64,000 nt of DNA from positions 1 to 64,000 of the forward strand of contig CAUJEN010000024.1 in assembly GCA_963169765.1 (NCBI GenBank), given 5' to 3'. The position numbers and the translations under genes were made by a program. Of the stretch, positions 54,404 through 63,145 are shown piece by piece (the stretch's first letter is position 1; every line of letters begins with the position of its first letter). The DNA comes from QWHO01 sp021404945 (GTDB lineage: Bacteria > Vulcanimicrobiota > Xenobia > Xenobiales > QWHO01). A model generated the notes under the pieces. That model had not been told where the DNA came from. It ran no database searches and saw only the letters and a program-made list of their open reading frames with translations.

Positions 54404-56322
54404 AGCTCCCTCCAGGAGCGCAGGCGGATGCGGTCGGAGAGGTTGTAGAACCGGCTCAGATCGAGCTGCCAAACGACCACCGTGCGCACCATGGTCGTCG
54501 AGCCGCCCCCGCCCCCCCCGGTGGAGGCCTGACCGAGCAGGCGGCTGTTGGCGTTGAAAACACGGACGATCTCGGGCGCCTGATCCACCATGTACTGAGC
54601 GGCATCATCGAGGAAGGCGTCGGTGGACCCGGCCGCGTTGACCGAGCCCCAGTCCGCCGCCACCTGGAAGAGGGCCGCCCGGGCACTGGCGCGGTCGGTG
54701 AAGTCGCCCACGAAGGAGTCCTGCCAGCCCACCCCGTTGGCGTCGATGCGATCGATCTCACCGGAGGGGTTGGGGTTGTTGACCCGGATCGAGCCGAGCG
54801 TGATGGGGTCGGCCGGCATCGGGTTGGGCAGGCCGATCTCATACCAGGGCTCGGCGGCCGTCGGGGGGTGGGTCACCGGGAAGCCGGGGGGCGGAGCGGA
54901 ATAGTCCTCGCGGGGTCCGTTCATGTTGGCGGTAAAGAGGGTGGGAGCGGTGTCGGTCGTGCCGCGCAGGGTCTGGTTCACGGGCGGGACGCCGAAGCCG
55001 TAAGGGTCCCCCATGGTGGTCAGGTTGGCGTGCAGGGTGGGCGGCATGGGGGTCAAACCGCCCGCCGGCACCGGGACGGTGGTGGCCACGGGCACCGTCA
55101 CCACGCCCAGCCCCGGGCTCTGCACCAGGGTCGAGCGGTGCAGGCTCACCACGCCAGAAGGGTTGGGATTGTTGACCACCACCGAGCCGGCCACGTTGGT
55201 GTAGCGGCAATCCAGGTCGCCCTCGGTGTAGAGCAGCCCTCGGAACTCGGCCTGCTGGCCGGAGCTGCCCTGCAGGCGGATGGGACCGCCCGCCACCACA
55301 GCCGTTCCGCTCATGCCCGAGAGCGAGCCGCCGCCCTCGATCGCGACCGGGCCCGAGGCGATCAGCGCGCCGGTGCCGCTCAGCCCGCCCTGAACCGTGA
55401 CCCCGCCCTCCACGAAGAGAACGCCGCCATCCAGCCGCAGCCCTCCGTTGATGGCCAGGTCGCCGGCCCGGCGATTGAATCCCGAAAGGGTGGTGGCCCC
55501 CAGCGAGGCGCTGCTGAGGGTGCTCACCCCCGGCCGGGTGGCAGTATCCAGACTGCGGATGTCGATGCGGGGAAGCGGGGCCAGCTCGGCCTGGGGGCGG
55601 AGCGAGCCGGTGACCGTGGCCCCGGGATCGACCTGCACCGAGCCCCGGGACTGGGCGTCGCCCTCGATGATGGTGGTGGACAGGAGCTTGAGCGCCGAGC
55701 CCGACTGATCGGCCGCATTGGTGGCGATGTGGCCGGGCTCCTTCATCTCCGGCGGGATGGCCCCGAAGCCGCCCAGCAGAGCAGACGGATCGCGCACCCC
55801 GAAGACGTGCAGGCGATCGGCCTGCACGGGAACGCTGGAGGATACCACGTAGGGGAACCTGGGAACGTGCAAGACGGCTTCGACTCTCTGCTCACGTCCA
55901 CGATAGCGGCCCACCCCCACGATGTTGGCCGTCTCCGGCTGCACCACCGTGCCCCCCCAACCGCTCAGGCTGCCCGAGCCGGTGAGGTTGTTGACGCTGA
56001 GGGGAATGCCGTGGCGGGAAGACTCGGCCGCGTCCAGGGCGGCCAGGCCGCGCGACCCGGGGTAGCTCGTCAGGGTCAGGTCGACGACCGGACAGGCAGC
56101 CGGAGCCAGGCCCGGGTCGTGCACGAGTCGGGCGATCAGAGCCTGCACCGCCGACTCGGCCAGGCGCCGCGCCCCGCTGCGCGCGTCGTCGAGGTGGCGC
56201 AGGTTCTGCTGAAACAGAGCAGCAGCCGAGGAAACCATCATGAGGGTAAAGAGCAGCAGCAGGCAGGCCAGGATGGTGATGAGAGCTCCCCGGCGGGCCC
56301 TTTGCTTGCGTATCGTCCCCAC
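54400..56322 (-). CDS. large PilX/GspK-like pilus component
   Basis: 640 aa. Basic start, hydrophobic segment (about 13-36), then a helix with ARRLAESAVQALIARLV as in PilX-type proteins. A long beta-rich, Gly/Ser-rich domain follows with strand repeats (GDLAINGGLRLDGGVLFVEG, GGVTVQGGLSGTGALIASG) suggesting a beta-helix, and two copies of VNNPNPSG. First gene of the second pilin operon. Confidence 0.65.
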   Translation of the reverse strand: MGTIRKQRARRGALITILACLLLLFTLMMVSSAAALFQQNLRHLDDARSGARRLAESAVQALIARLVHDPGLAPAACPVVDLTLTSYPGSRGLAALDAAESSRHGIPLSVNNLTGSGSLSGWGGTVVQPETANIVGVGRYRGREQRVEAVLHVPRFPYVVSSSVPVQADRLHVFGVRDPSALLGGFGAIPPEMKEPGHIATNAADQSGSALKLLSTTIIEGDAQSRGSVQVDPGATVTGSLRPQAELAPLPRIDIRSLDTATRPGVSTLSSASLGATTLSGFNRRAGDLAINGGLRLDGGVLFVEGGVTVQGGLSGTGALIASGPVAIEGGGSLSGMSGTAVVAGGPIRLQGSSGQQAEFRGLLYTEGDLDCRYTNVAGSVVVNNPNPSGVVSLHRSTLVQSPGLGVVTVPVATTVPVPAGGLTPMPPTLHANLTTMGDPYGFGVPPVNQTLRGTTDTAPTLFTANMNGPREDYSAPPPGFPVTHPPTAAEPWYEIGLPNPMPADPITLGSIRVNNPNPSGEIDRIDANGVGWQDSFVGDFTDRASARAALFQVAADWGSVNAAGSTDAFLDDAAQYMVDQAPEIVRVFNANSRLLGQASTGGGGGGSTTMVRTVVVWQLDLSRFYNLSDRIRLRSWREL

Positions 56323-56335
56323 CCCTGTACTCTAG

Positions 56336-56373
56336 CACATTGAGCGCCCGGTAACATCCTGGCGCTCAATGTG
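56336..56373. promoter_or_regulatory. 13-bp inverted repeat between divergent genes (possible operator)
   Basis: CACATTGAGCGCC (56336-56348) and GGCGCTCAATGTG (56361-56373) are perfect inverted repeats with a 12-nt spacer in the 59-bp gap between the pilin operon (minus) and the peptidase gene (plus). A dimeric regulator binding there would control both. A stem in the 5' leaders is the alternative. Confidence 0.55.
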
Positions 56374-56381
56374 TAACAAAC

Positions 56382-57671
56382 ATGACGACCTCGACATGGC
56401 ACGATGAGCGGGCAATGCAGGTCTCCCCCACTCCGCCCAGGCGAGAATGGACCATCCTGTTCTACCTCGACGGTAACAACCGCGACATCGAGCGGGATGT
56501 CTACACGAGCTTTCTGACCGCCGAGGAGTCGGCCGGCCATCCCGCCTGCGCCATGGCCGCCGAGCTGGGCCGCCTGCCCTCCCCCAATCCCTTCCCGCGC
56601 GATCCGTATCAGCCCAAGATCCCCAACGACGCCGACGAGCTCTGGGAGACCACCCGCCGCTACGAGATGCTCCCGGGCGACCCGCCCGGACCCTACGCTC
56701 GGCGCGTCTACACCTCGCAGGGCCAGCATGACGGCCAGATCGACTCACGCCTGGTGGCCGACCTGGGTCAGCGCGACATGAGCTGCCCCGAGAACCTGAC
56801 CGAGTTTCTCAAGTGGGGCATGAAGACCTACCCGGCCGAGCACGTGATGGTGGTCCTGACCAATCACGGGGCGGGCTTTCTGGGCACCCTCTCAGACCAG
56901 CGCGCCGGCCGTCACATGCCGCTGGCCGAGGTCAAGGCCGCCCTGGAGGAGGCCAGCCGCGAAACCGGCGTCAAGCCCGACGTGCTGGTGATGGACGCCT
57001 GTTTGATGGCCCAGGCCGAGGCCCTCGCCGAGCTCAAGGACGCCGCCGGTTGCTACGTGGCCAGCCAGGACGTGATCTACAGCTGCTATCCCTGGCAGAA
57101 GACCCTCAACCGCGCCCGAGAGGACTGGGAGGCCGGCCGCCAGGTGGCACCCGAGCAGATGGTGAGCTACCTGGTGGGCGCCTGCGCCGAGCAAAAGAGC
57201 GATTTCCCGGCCGTGTCCGCAGTGCGCTCGGACCGGGTGGACCCGCTGCTCGACAGCTTGCGTGAGCTGGCCGACAGCCTGCTTGCGACCACCCTGCCCG
57301 AAGCCGAGGTGCGCCGCCTGATGGCCGCTTCGCGCGGCTTTTCCAGCCCGCAAGTGCGCCCCTTCGGCGACTACCGCGACCTGTCGGACTTCGCCGGCAA
57401 GCTCCAGGGCGTTGCTGACGAGCGGGTCGCTGGGGCGGCGCGCGGCGTGGCCGCCGCGCTGAAGGAGGCGGTGGTGGCCGAGGCTCACCAGGGCGAGCGC
57501 CCCGCCTCAGGCCTGACGGTCTACCTGCCTCCGGCCGGCTTCCGCGAGCGGGAATCGGGCTTTCAGTACCCCGACCATACCCGGCCCGAGCAGTACGAGT
57601 CGATCTACCGGGGGCTGGAATTCGCCCGCCGCACAGGCTGGGATCGCGTGATCGAGCGTTTCGGCGAATAA
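56382..57671 (+). CDS. clostripain-family (C11) cysteine peptidase
   Basis: 429 aa. WTILFYLDGNNRDIE opens the caspase-like fold; His162 in LTNHGAGF and Cys207 in MDACLMAQAE are the catalytic dyad. No signal peptide is visible. ATG 56415 is an alternative start. Divergent from the pilin operon across an inverted repeat, so possibly co-regulated with it. Confidence 0.85.
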   Translation: MTTSTWHDERAMQVSPTPPRREWTILFYLDGNNRDIERDVYTSFLTAEESAGHPACAMAAELGRLPSPNPFPRDPYQPKIPNDADELWETTRRYEMLPGDPPGPYARRVYTSQGQHDGQIDSRLVADLGQRDMSCPENLTEFLKWGMKTYPAEHVMVVLTNHGAGFLGTLSDQRAGRHMPLAEVKAALEEASRETGVKPDVLVMDACLMAQAEALAELKDAAGCYVASQDVIYSCYPWQKTLNRAREDWEAGRQVAPEQMVSYLVGACAEQKSDFPAVSAVRSDRVDPLLDSLRELADSLLATTLPEAEVRRLMAASRGFSSPQVRPFGDYRDLSDFAGKLQGVADERVAGAARGVAAALKEAVVAEAHQGERPASGLTVYLPPAGFRERESGFQYPDHTRPEQYESIYRGLEFARRTGWDRVIERFGE

Positions 57672-57726
57672 GCTCGGGGATATTCCGACAGAGGAGCGAC
57701 CCCCTTCCACGTCACAAGACCACGCC

Positions 57727-58026
57727 ATGGCGAAGACAAAAGCGAGTATCCCGGTGCTGGTTACCACGGGCCGGAAGGGGGTCTTTTTTGGCTATGTTCC
57801 GGCCGAGACGGACCTGACCAGGACGACGCTGCGCCTGGAAAAGGCCCAGAACTGCCTCTACTGGAGTGCCGAGGTGCGCGGCGTCTTCGGGCTGGCCGTC
57901 ACCGGACCGACGGCCAACTGCCGGGTGGGCCCGGCCGTGCCGGCCCTGACGGTACACGAGATCACCTCGGTCTCGGAGGCCACGCCGGAAGCCGCCAGGG
58001 CCTGGGAGGCCGCGCCGTGGAAGTGA
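57727..58026 (+). CDS. DUF6948-like small protein
   Basis: 99 aa. VLVTTGRKGVFFGYVPAE, LEKAQNCLYWSAEVRGVFG and LAVTGPTANCRVGPAVPAL follow the pattern of DUF6948 proteins, which are frequent in phages and prophage-like islands. It overlaps the next gene by 10 nt. Function unknown. Confidence 0.65.
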   Translation: MAKTKASIPVLVTTGRKGVFFGYVPAETDLTRTTLRLEKAQNCLYWSAEVRGVFGLAVTGPTANCRVGPAVPALTVHEITSVSEATPEAARAWEAAPWK

Positions 58027-58676
58027 CTCCCCCGCCGGCCGAGGACTGCGGTTATGGCTTCGGCCACGGCGACTACGGGGACGACTCCGGCCTGGGCAGC
58101 GGCAACGGCCTGGGCTACCAGTACGGCCACAGCTCCGGGGACGGCTGGGGCGAAGGCCAGGAGGTCGGCTCCCGAGACGGTGGGTCAAGCGACACCCGAG
58201 TTGACGGCTCCGGCCACGGCTATGGCGTCGACCTTCTCAGAGGGGATGCGGCCTGTGGCTCCGGCTTTGCCGATGGCTCCGGCTCGGGCTACGGCGGCGC
58301 TACGAGCGAGTGGGACGACGATAGCTACGGCTCCAGCTCCAGCCTCGGGTCCGGTCACGGCTACGGCTCGGGCTCCGGCGAGAGTTACGGCTACGGCCTC
58401 GGCTCCAGCCGGGGGGACGGCAGTCTCTCCGGGGCCAGGCTGCCTCCGGGCTACGTCCTGGCCGTAGCCGAAGCCCATCCACCCGCCGCCATGGTCAGCC
58501 GGCGGCTTCTGCAGCAGATGGGAGCCTGCTCGGAGCAGCTCGAGCTCTTCTCCACGACCTTCCCGGAGGGCGCTCTGCCGACCGCCGAGAACCTGCGATT
58601 GGCCCACGCGGTGGGGATCGACCTCGACTGGCTGCTCGGCAAGGTCGGCCTGTCGCTCTGGAAGCCCCCCGAGTGA
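58017..58676 (+). CDS. Gly/Ser/Tyr-rich low-complexity protein with a conserved C-terminal segment
   Basis: 219 aa from GTG 58017. Residues about 10-140 are dominated by Gly, Ser, Tyr and Asp in GYG, GSG and GDG units; residues about 145-219 are a normal helical domain (ACSEQLELFSTTFPEGALPT and LDWLLGKVGL) of a type I associate with phage or mobile-element proteins. The low-complexity part could phase-separate or form a filament, which is speculative. Confidence 0.6.
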   Translation: MEVTPPPAEDCGYGFGHGDYGDDSGLGSGNGLGYQYGHSSGDGWGEGQEVGSRDGGSSDTRVDGSGHGYGVDLLRGDAACGSGFADGSGSGYGGATSEWDDDSYGSSSSLGSGHGYGSGSGESYGYGLGSSRGDGSLSGARLPPGYVLAVAEAHPPAAMVSRRLLQQMGACSEQLELFSTTFPEGALPTAENLRLAHAVGIDLDWLLGKVGLSLWKPPE

Positions 58677-58712
58677 GCGCAAAGAGTGCCAGCCAGCGAA
58701 ACGCCTTCGTGA

Positions 58713-58925
58713 ATGAGGCGAGCGGTCGTGCTCCTGGCGGCAGGTTTCCCCGGGCTTGCTGGCGTGCGGTTCTGGCCAGCTCGACGAGCGCGCTGGCCCT
58801 GCTGGCGGGCGGGACGGCCCCATCACCTGGGTGGAGCCGAGCAACCAGGATGAAGCGAGCGGTGGTGCTCCTGGCGGCAGACTCCCCCGGGCTTACGGAG
58901 CAACCGGGATGAAGCGAGCGGTGGT
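58713..58925 (+). repeat. threefold repeat of the 5' end of the LOG-family gene
   Basis: ATG at 58713, 58850 and 58909 each begin an ATGAAGCGAGCGGTGGT-like segment (ATGAGG at the first). The first two continue with GTGCTCCTGGCGGCAG and a CCCCGGGCTT block; the third continues into the LOG-family gene. Spacing between the last two is 59 nt, so they are in different frames. The first two would encode only short peptides. The 232-bp stretch before the gene holds nothing else. Confidence 0.65.
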
Positions 58926-59418
58926 CGGCGTCATGGGCTCGGCGATCCAAGCTCCTCCGTTTGCCGAGGCGCTGGGGGCGGCCCTGGCGCGCCAAGGATG
59001 GAACCTGCTCACCGGGGGCGGGCAAGGGGTCATGGAGGCGGTCTCGCGGGGATTCGTGCAGAGCGGGGTGCCCACCCGGGGCCTGTGCATCGGGGTGCTG
59101 CCCGAGGCTCGCGAGGAGAATGCCTGGGTGGAGCTGGTCATCCGCACCCCGCTCGGCATTTTCGACCCGGCTGACCCCGAGCGGCTCACCCGCAACCACA
59201 TCAACGTCCTCAGCTCGGATGCGCTGATCGTGCTGCCCGGCCGCACCGGCACCCGCAACGAGGCCGAGCTGTCGCTGCGCTACGGCCGACCGGCCGTTCT
59301 GCTCGGGCCAGGCGCCGAGTTCCTCGATTTCCCGCCCTCGCTGGAGCGCCTCGAGCACATTGAGCTGGCCGTGGAGGCGGTCCGAGAGCTACTTTACAGA
59401 GATCCCTCCGCTGTGTAA
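58909..59418 (+). CDS. LOG/SLOG-family Rossmann protein (TIGR00725-like)
   Basis: 169 aa from ATG 58909. VGVMGSAIQ opens the fold and TGGGQGVMEAVSRGF is the nucleotide-binding motif; INVLSSDALIVLPGRTGTRN follows. It lacks the PGGxGTxxE catalytic motif of cytokinin-activating LOG enzymes (PGRTGTRNE instead), so the ligand and activity are uncertain. Confidence 0.78.
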   Translation: MKRAVVGVMGSAIQAPPFAEALGAALARQGWNLLTGGGQGVMEAVSRGFVQSGVPTRGLCIGVLPEAREENAWVELVIRTPLGIFDPADPERLTRNHINVLSSDALIVLPGRTGTRNEAELSLRYGRPAVLLGPGAEFLDFPPSLERLEHIELAVEAVRELLYRDPSAV

Positions 59419-59431
59419 AATAACTAGACAT

Positions 59432-59683
59432 GCAAGCGAAGCGCGCAGCGAGCTTGCGAGCGTAGTCCAACGGAGCAAGCGAAGCGCGCAGCGAGCTTGC
59501 GAGCGTAGTCCAACAGCGCAAGCGAAGCGCGCAGCGAGCTTGCGAGCGTAGTCCAACAGCGCAAGCGAAGCGCGCAGCGAGCTTGCGAGCGTAGTCCAAC
59601 GGAGCAAGCGAAGCGCGCAGCGAGCTTGCGAGCGTAGTCCAACGGAGCAAGCGAAGCGCGCAGCGAGCTTGCGAGCGTAGTCC
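59432..59683 (+). repeat. six-copy 43-nt tandem repeat array
   Basis: Units begin at 59432, 59475, 59518, 59561, 59604 and 59647 with GCAAGCGAAGCGCGCAGCGA, and are nearly identical; the last three bases vary between GGA and AGC. Each unit contains GCAAGC...GCTTGC, which can form a hairpin. It fills the space between the LOG-family gene and tRNA-Ser. There are no variable spacers. Confidence 0.95.
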
Positions 59684-59690
59684 TGATCCT

Positions 59691-59780
59691 GGAGTGGTGG
59701 CCGAGCGGCTAATGGCGCACGCCTGCTAAGCGTGAGGGGCCAAAAGTCCCACGTGAGTTCGAATCTCACCCACTCCGCCA
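59691..59780 (+). tRNA. tRNA-Ser (anticodon GCT)
   Basis: 90 nt with 7-bp acceptor stem GGAGTGG/CCACTCC, discriminator G and encoded CCA, D arm with GGCCGAGCGGC, anticodon loop CTGCTAA, long class II variable arm and T loop TTCGAAT. All parts are canonical. A strong terminator follows. Confidence 0.97.
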
Positions 59781-59783
59781 ACT

Positions 59784-59815
59784 CGGCCCGGTTGCAAAAC
59801 CGGGCCGTTTTCTTT
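59784..59815 (+). terminator. Rho-independent terminator after tRNA-Ser
   Basis: Perfect 10-bp stem CGGCCCGGTT/AACCGGGCCG (59784-59793, 59798-59807), GCAA loop, then TTTTCTTT. Confidence 0.92.
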
Positions 59816-59827
59816 GGAGGAGGCCCG

Positions 59828-60982
59828 ATGCAGTACGAGCGGGTGGACCTGGTCGTGGTGGGGGGCGGCATCATGGGGAGCATGACCGCCTGGCGGGCCG
59901 TGCAACGCGGGCTGAAGGTGGCTCTGGTGGAGCAGTTCCGCCCCGGCCACGCCCGCGGCTCTTCCCACGGCTGCGGGCGGATCTATCGCTACAACTACCC
60001 GGAAGCCGACTACGTGCGTTGGATGGGGGGCGCTTTCCCGCTCTGGCATGCCCTGGAGGAGGAGGCCGGCGAGCGTCTGCTGTTCGGTTGCGGCTGCCTG
60101 GACCTGGCCCTGGGCCCCGAAGGCGATGCCATGCTGGAAGCCTGCCACGGGGCCATGCTGAGCCAGGATATCCAATCGGACTTCCTGCGCCACGAGCAGA
60201 TCCGCCAGAAGCTCCCCCAGTTTACCCCTCCCCCCGGCGTGAGGGCGCTCTACCAGGCCCAGGGGGGCGTGGTGGCGGCCGACCGGGCCCTGGAGGCGGC
60301 CTGGCAGGGGGTGCGCCGGGGCGAGGGCCGGCTGTTCGTGGACCATCGCGTCGAGCGGGTAGACCTGGAGTATGACCAGCCCACCGTGCTGGCCCGGGAC
60401 ACCGCCTTCCGCGGCCAGCGACTGGTGCTGGCGGGCGGCCCCTGGGCTCCACGCTTGATCCCCGAGCTGGCCCGGGCCCTCACCCCGACCCGCCAGCAGT
60501 TCGCCCTGCTGCGCCCCGAGGACGAGGCCATGTATCGCCCCGACCGCTTCCCGGCGCTGATCGTGCACGACGTCGAGCAACCTTACTACATGCTGCCCAT
60601 CATCGGCTCGGAGGCGGTCAAGATCGCCCGCCACGGTGGCGCCCCGCCAGCCGACCCCGAGGTCGTGCAGGCCACTCCCGAGCCCAGAGAGCTGGAGAAG
60701 CTGCGCGGCTACCTCAAGCACTGGCTGCCGGGGGCCTACAACGCCCCGATCGAGGGCGGCAAGACCTGCTTTTACACCGAGACGAGCGACACCGACTTCA
60801 TCATCGGAGCCCATCCGGCTCGCCCGGACGTGGTGGTGCTGGCCGGCTTCTCGGGGCACGGCTTCAAGTTCGCGCCCCTGGTGGGGCAGGTGGCCGTGGA
60901 GCTGGCCTGCGACGGCGGTACCAGCTGGCCGGTGGAGCGCTTCAGCCCCACCCGCGAGGCGCTGCTCAAGCCGGTCGGTTGA
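59828..60982 (+). CDS. sarcosine oxidase-like FAD-dependent amine oxidase (MSOX/MTOX family)
   Basis: 384 aa from ATG 59828 after GGAGG. FAD-binding VVVGGGIMGSMTAW near the N-terminus and RGSSHGCGRIYR match monomeric sarcosine oxidase/N-methyl-Trp oxidase. Cys in KTCFYTETSD lies where the FAD is covalently attached in MSOX. VLAGFSGHGFKFAP closes the flavin site. It oxidises a secondary amine such as an N-methyl amino acid, producing H2O2; the substrate is not certain. Confidence 0.85.
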   Translation: MQYERVDLVVVGGGIMGSMTAWRAVQRGLKVALVEQFRPGHARGSSHGCGRIYRYNYPEADYVRWMGGAFPLWHALEEEAGERLLFGCGCLDLALGPEGDAMLEACHGAMLSQDIQSDFLRHEQIRQKLPQFTPPPGVRALYQAQGGVVAADRALEAAWQGVRRGEGRLFVDHRVERVDLEYDQPTVLARDTAFRGQRLVLAGGPWAPRLIPELARALTPTRQQFALLRPEDEAMYRPDRFPALIVHDVEQPYYMLPIIGSEAVKIARHGGAPPADPEVVQATPEPRELEKLRGYLKHWLPGAYNAPIEGGKTCFYTETSDTDFIIGAHPARPDVVVLAGFSGHGFKFAPLVGQVAVELACDGGTSWPVERFSPTREALLKPVG

Positions 60983-61211
60983 GCTGCCATTGCGAACGCG
61001 AGATAACGGCCTCATCGACCTCGGCCGTGGCTTCGGGATGAAAGAGCAGAGTCAAGAGTCCAGCCAGGCCCGCACCTCGGACCGGGCGCGGAAGTCGCGG
61101 CAGACTCCCGATTTCGCAGGGAACGGGCGTTCGGAGCGGTTTTCGCTTGCATCTCACCGCAAAATCAGGTCCTGAGCATGTACCCGCCGGCTCTTTGACC
61201 TGGATCATATC

Positions 61212-62699
61212 GTGACCCGGCGGAGGTGGTCGAACGGGGACGGCTTCCCCGACCTGGTCACGGCCAACCACGACTCTGACACCATGACCATCTATCGCGG
61301 CGACGGGCTGGGAGGCTTCACGCTGAACACTACCATTCCCGCCGGCGACGGGGCCCGCTGGCCCGCCATCGTCGACCTCAACGGCGACGGCGCTCTCGAC
61401 CTGGCTCTGGGTTGCCATTATGAGAATTCGCTGCGCCTGTTCCTCAACGACGGCGCGGGCGTTTTCACCGCCGGGGCGATCCTGGCTGGAGGCAATCGGC
61501 CGGCCATGGTCGCGCCGCTCGATTTCAACGGCGACGGCCTCCCCGACCTCATCGTGGCGCCGGAGGAAAGTGACGGCGTGGTGCTGCAGCCCAACCTGGG
61601 TGGAGGCATCTTCCCGACCCAGAACGACCTCAACCCGGGAGTGGATACTCGCTTCGTGATCTCCCTCGACTTCAACGGCGACGGCCACCTCGACCTGGCG
61701 GCCACGGAAGGCAACGCCAACCAGATCGCTTTCTTCCCCGGCATCGGCGACGGCACGTTCGGCGCCCGCGTGGGGGTGAGCTCGGGAGGGACTCGACCGC
61801 AGGAGATGGCTGCGGCCGACTTCAACGGCGACGGCCGCCCTGACCTCGCGGTGGCCAACTTCAACTCCGACAACGCGACTGTCCACCTGAACGATGGCCT
61901 GGGCGGCTTCACCCAGTCGGCCGACCTGCCGACCGGCGGCACCGATCCCTTCAGCATCGCCGCTGGAGATCTCAACGGCGACGCCCATCAGGACTTCGTC
62001 GTGAGCCACCGCAACAGTAACTTCCTGCGAGCCTTCTTCGGCGACGGCACGGGTCAGTTCCCGACCAACCTCGATTTGCCCCTGGCCAGCAGCTGCGTAT
62101 GCATGCGGCTCGGTGACGTGAACGGGGACGGTCGGCTCGACATCGTGGCCGGCGAGCGCTGGAACACCCCCAACAGGATCGTCGTCTTCCTGGCTGACGG
62201 AGCAGGAGGCTTTCCGACCGTCATCCCAACCAGCGTCGTCGGCTCCCTGGATGCCCGCTACATCAGCCTGGGCGATCTCGATGGCGACGGCAACCTGGAC
62301 CTGACGCTCGTCAACCGGGACGGCAACGATCTCGTGCTGGTCTACAAAGGCGACGGACAGGGAGGATTCACCCTGCTCAGCTTCCTTGCGGCCCTCGTCA
62401 CGGGGAACTGGCCCCCACCTCACGTCGGTGAGATCGTCAATCTCAACAATGACGGAATCCCCGACGTGGCAGTGGCCGATCAGGAGGGCTATCTGCGGCT
62501 CTTCCTGGGTGAGGGACAGGGATTCTTCCAGCCCTACGAGACGCTGGACGACTGCCTGCCGCTGGCGGGCAACTCGCCCTTCCACCTGGCCGCGGGCGAC
62601 TTCGACGAGGACGGTCTCCCCGACCTCGCCATCGTCAACCACTTTCCGGGCGGGAGCAACACGGCTGGCGGCATCACCATCTTGCTGCAGCAGCCCTGA
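61212..62699 (+). pseudogene. FG-GAP/VCBS repeat protein, 5'-truncated
   Basis: Ten or so repeats with NGDGxPDL or DGDGNLDL calcium-binding loops spaced about 45-50 residues form an integrin-like beta-propeller. The frame begins at GTG 61212 directly inside a repeat (SNGDGFPDLV), with no signal peptide or first strand, so the 5' end is missing. Such proteins are normally secreted. The 229 bp upstream (60983-61211) hold no clear gene. A complete terminator follows. Confidence 0.7.
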
Positions 62700-62718
62700 G
62701 GCGCTCGAGTGAGCGGAT

Positions 62719-62753
62719 GGGCCCCCGGCCAGTCTGGCCGGGGGCCCTTTTTT
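62719..62753 (+). terminator. Rho-independent terminator
   Basis: 13-bp GC-rich stem GGGCCCCCGGCCA/TGGCCGGGGGCCC (62719-62731, 62735-62747) with three-base loop, then TTTTTT. Confidence 0.92.
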
Positions 62754-62837
62754 CGTGCGCCAGGCACGGCGCGCATGCGCTCCTTTGCCAGCAGCGCTCA
62801 ATCCGCGGGCCGGTAGATTCCAAAGTCCGATCGTGGT

Positions 62838-62869
62838 AAAGTAGGAAAGTAGGAAAGTAGGAAAGTAGG
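62838..62869 (+). repeat. four-copy 8-nt simple sequence repeat upstream of the vapBC pair
   Basis: AAAGTAGG is repeated four times without change, 27 nt before the antitoxin ATG. Such repeats can gain or lose units and would shift promoter or leader spacing. Confidence 0.95.
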
Positions 62870-62896
62870 AATTTCGCTCAAGAGTGTTTTCTAACG

Positions 62897-63145
62897 ATGC
62901 TCGTGCAACTCAACGCCAAGGGTCAACTGACCGTTCCCCAGGAGGTTCGCCGAAAGCTCGGCCTTCGGCCTGGAGATGTTCTCGAGCTCGAGGCCAGGGG
63001 CGAGGTTCTCGTTCTGAGACCGTGCTCGTCCGGGGAGCCCGTGGTTCGAACTGTCTCGCCGAGCGTTCTCAACAGCCTGAAGGGCATCACCAGGTTAGGG
63101 GGAGACGCTTTGGAGGACACCGAGGAGCTCTATGACGGTCAGTAA
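62897..63145 (+). CDS. vapB: AbrB/SpoVT-type antitoxin (VapB-like)
   Basis: 82 aa. MLVQLNAKGQLTVPQEVRRK and LGLRPGDVLELEARGEVLVL form the swapped-hairpin DNA-binding domain; the C-terminal 35 residues would wrap the toxin. It overlaps the toxin ATG by 14 nt, the usual arrangement, and probably represses its own promoter. Confidence 0.88.
   Translation: MLVQLNAKGQLTVPQEVRRKLGLRPGDVLELEARGEVLVLRPCSSGEPVVRTVSPSVLNSLKGITRLGGDALEDTEELYDGQ

Noticed and set aside
59432..59683. CRISPR array
   Set aside because: Units are contiguous 43-mers without variable spacers and there are no cas genes.
61038..61175. 45-codon reading frame upstream of the FG-GAP gene
   Set aside because: No ribosome site and low-complexity Ser/Arg composition; treated as noncoding.
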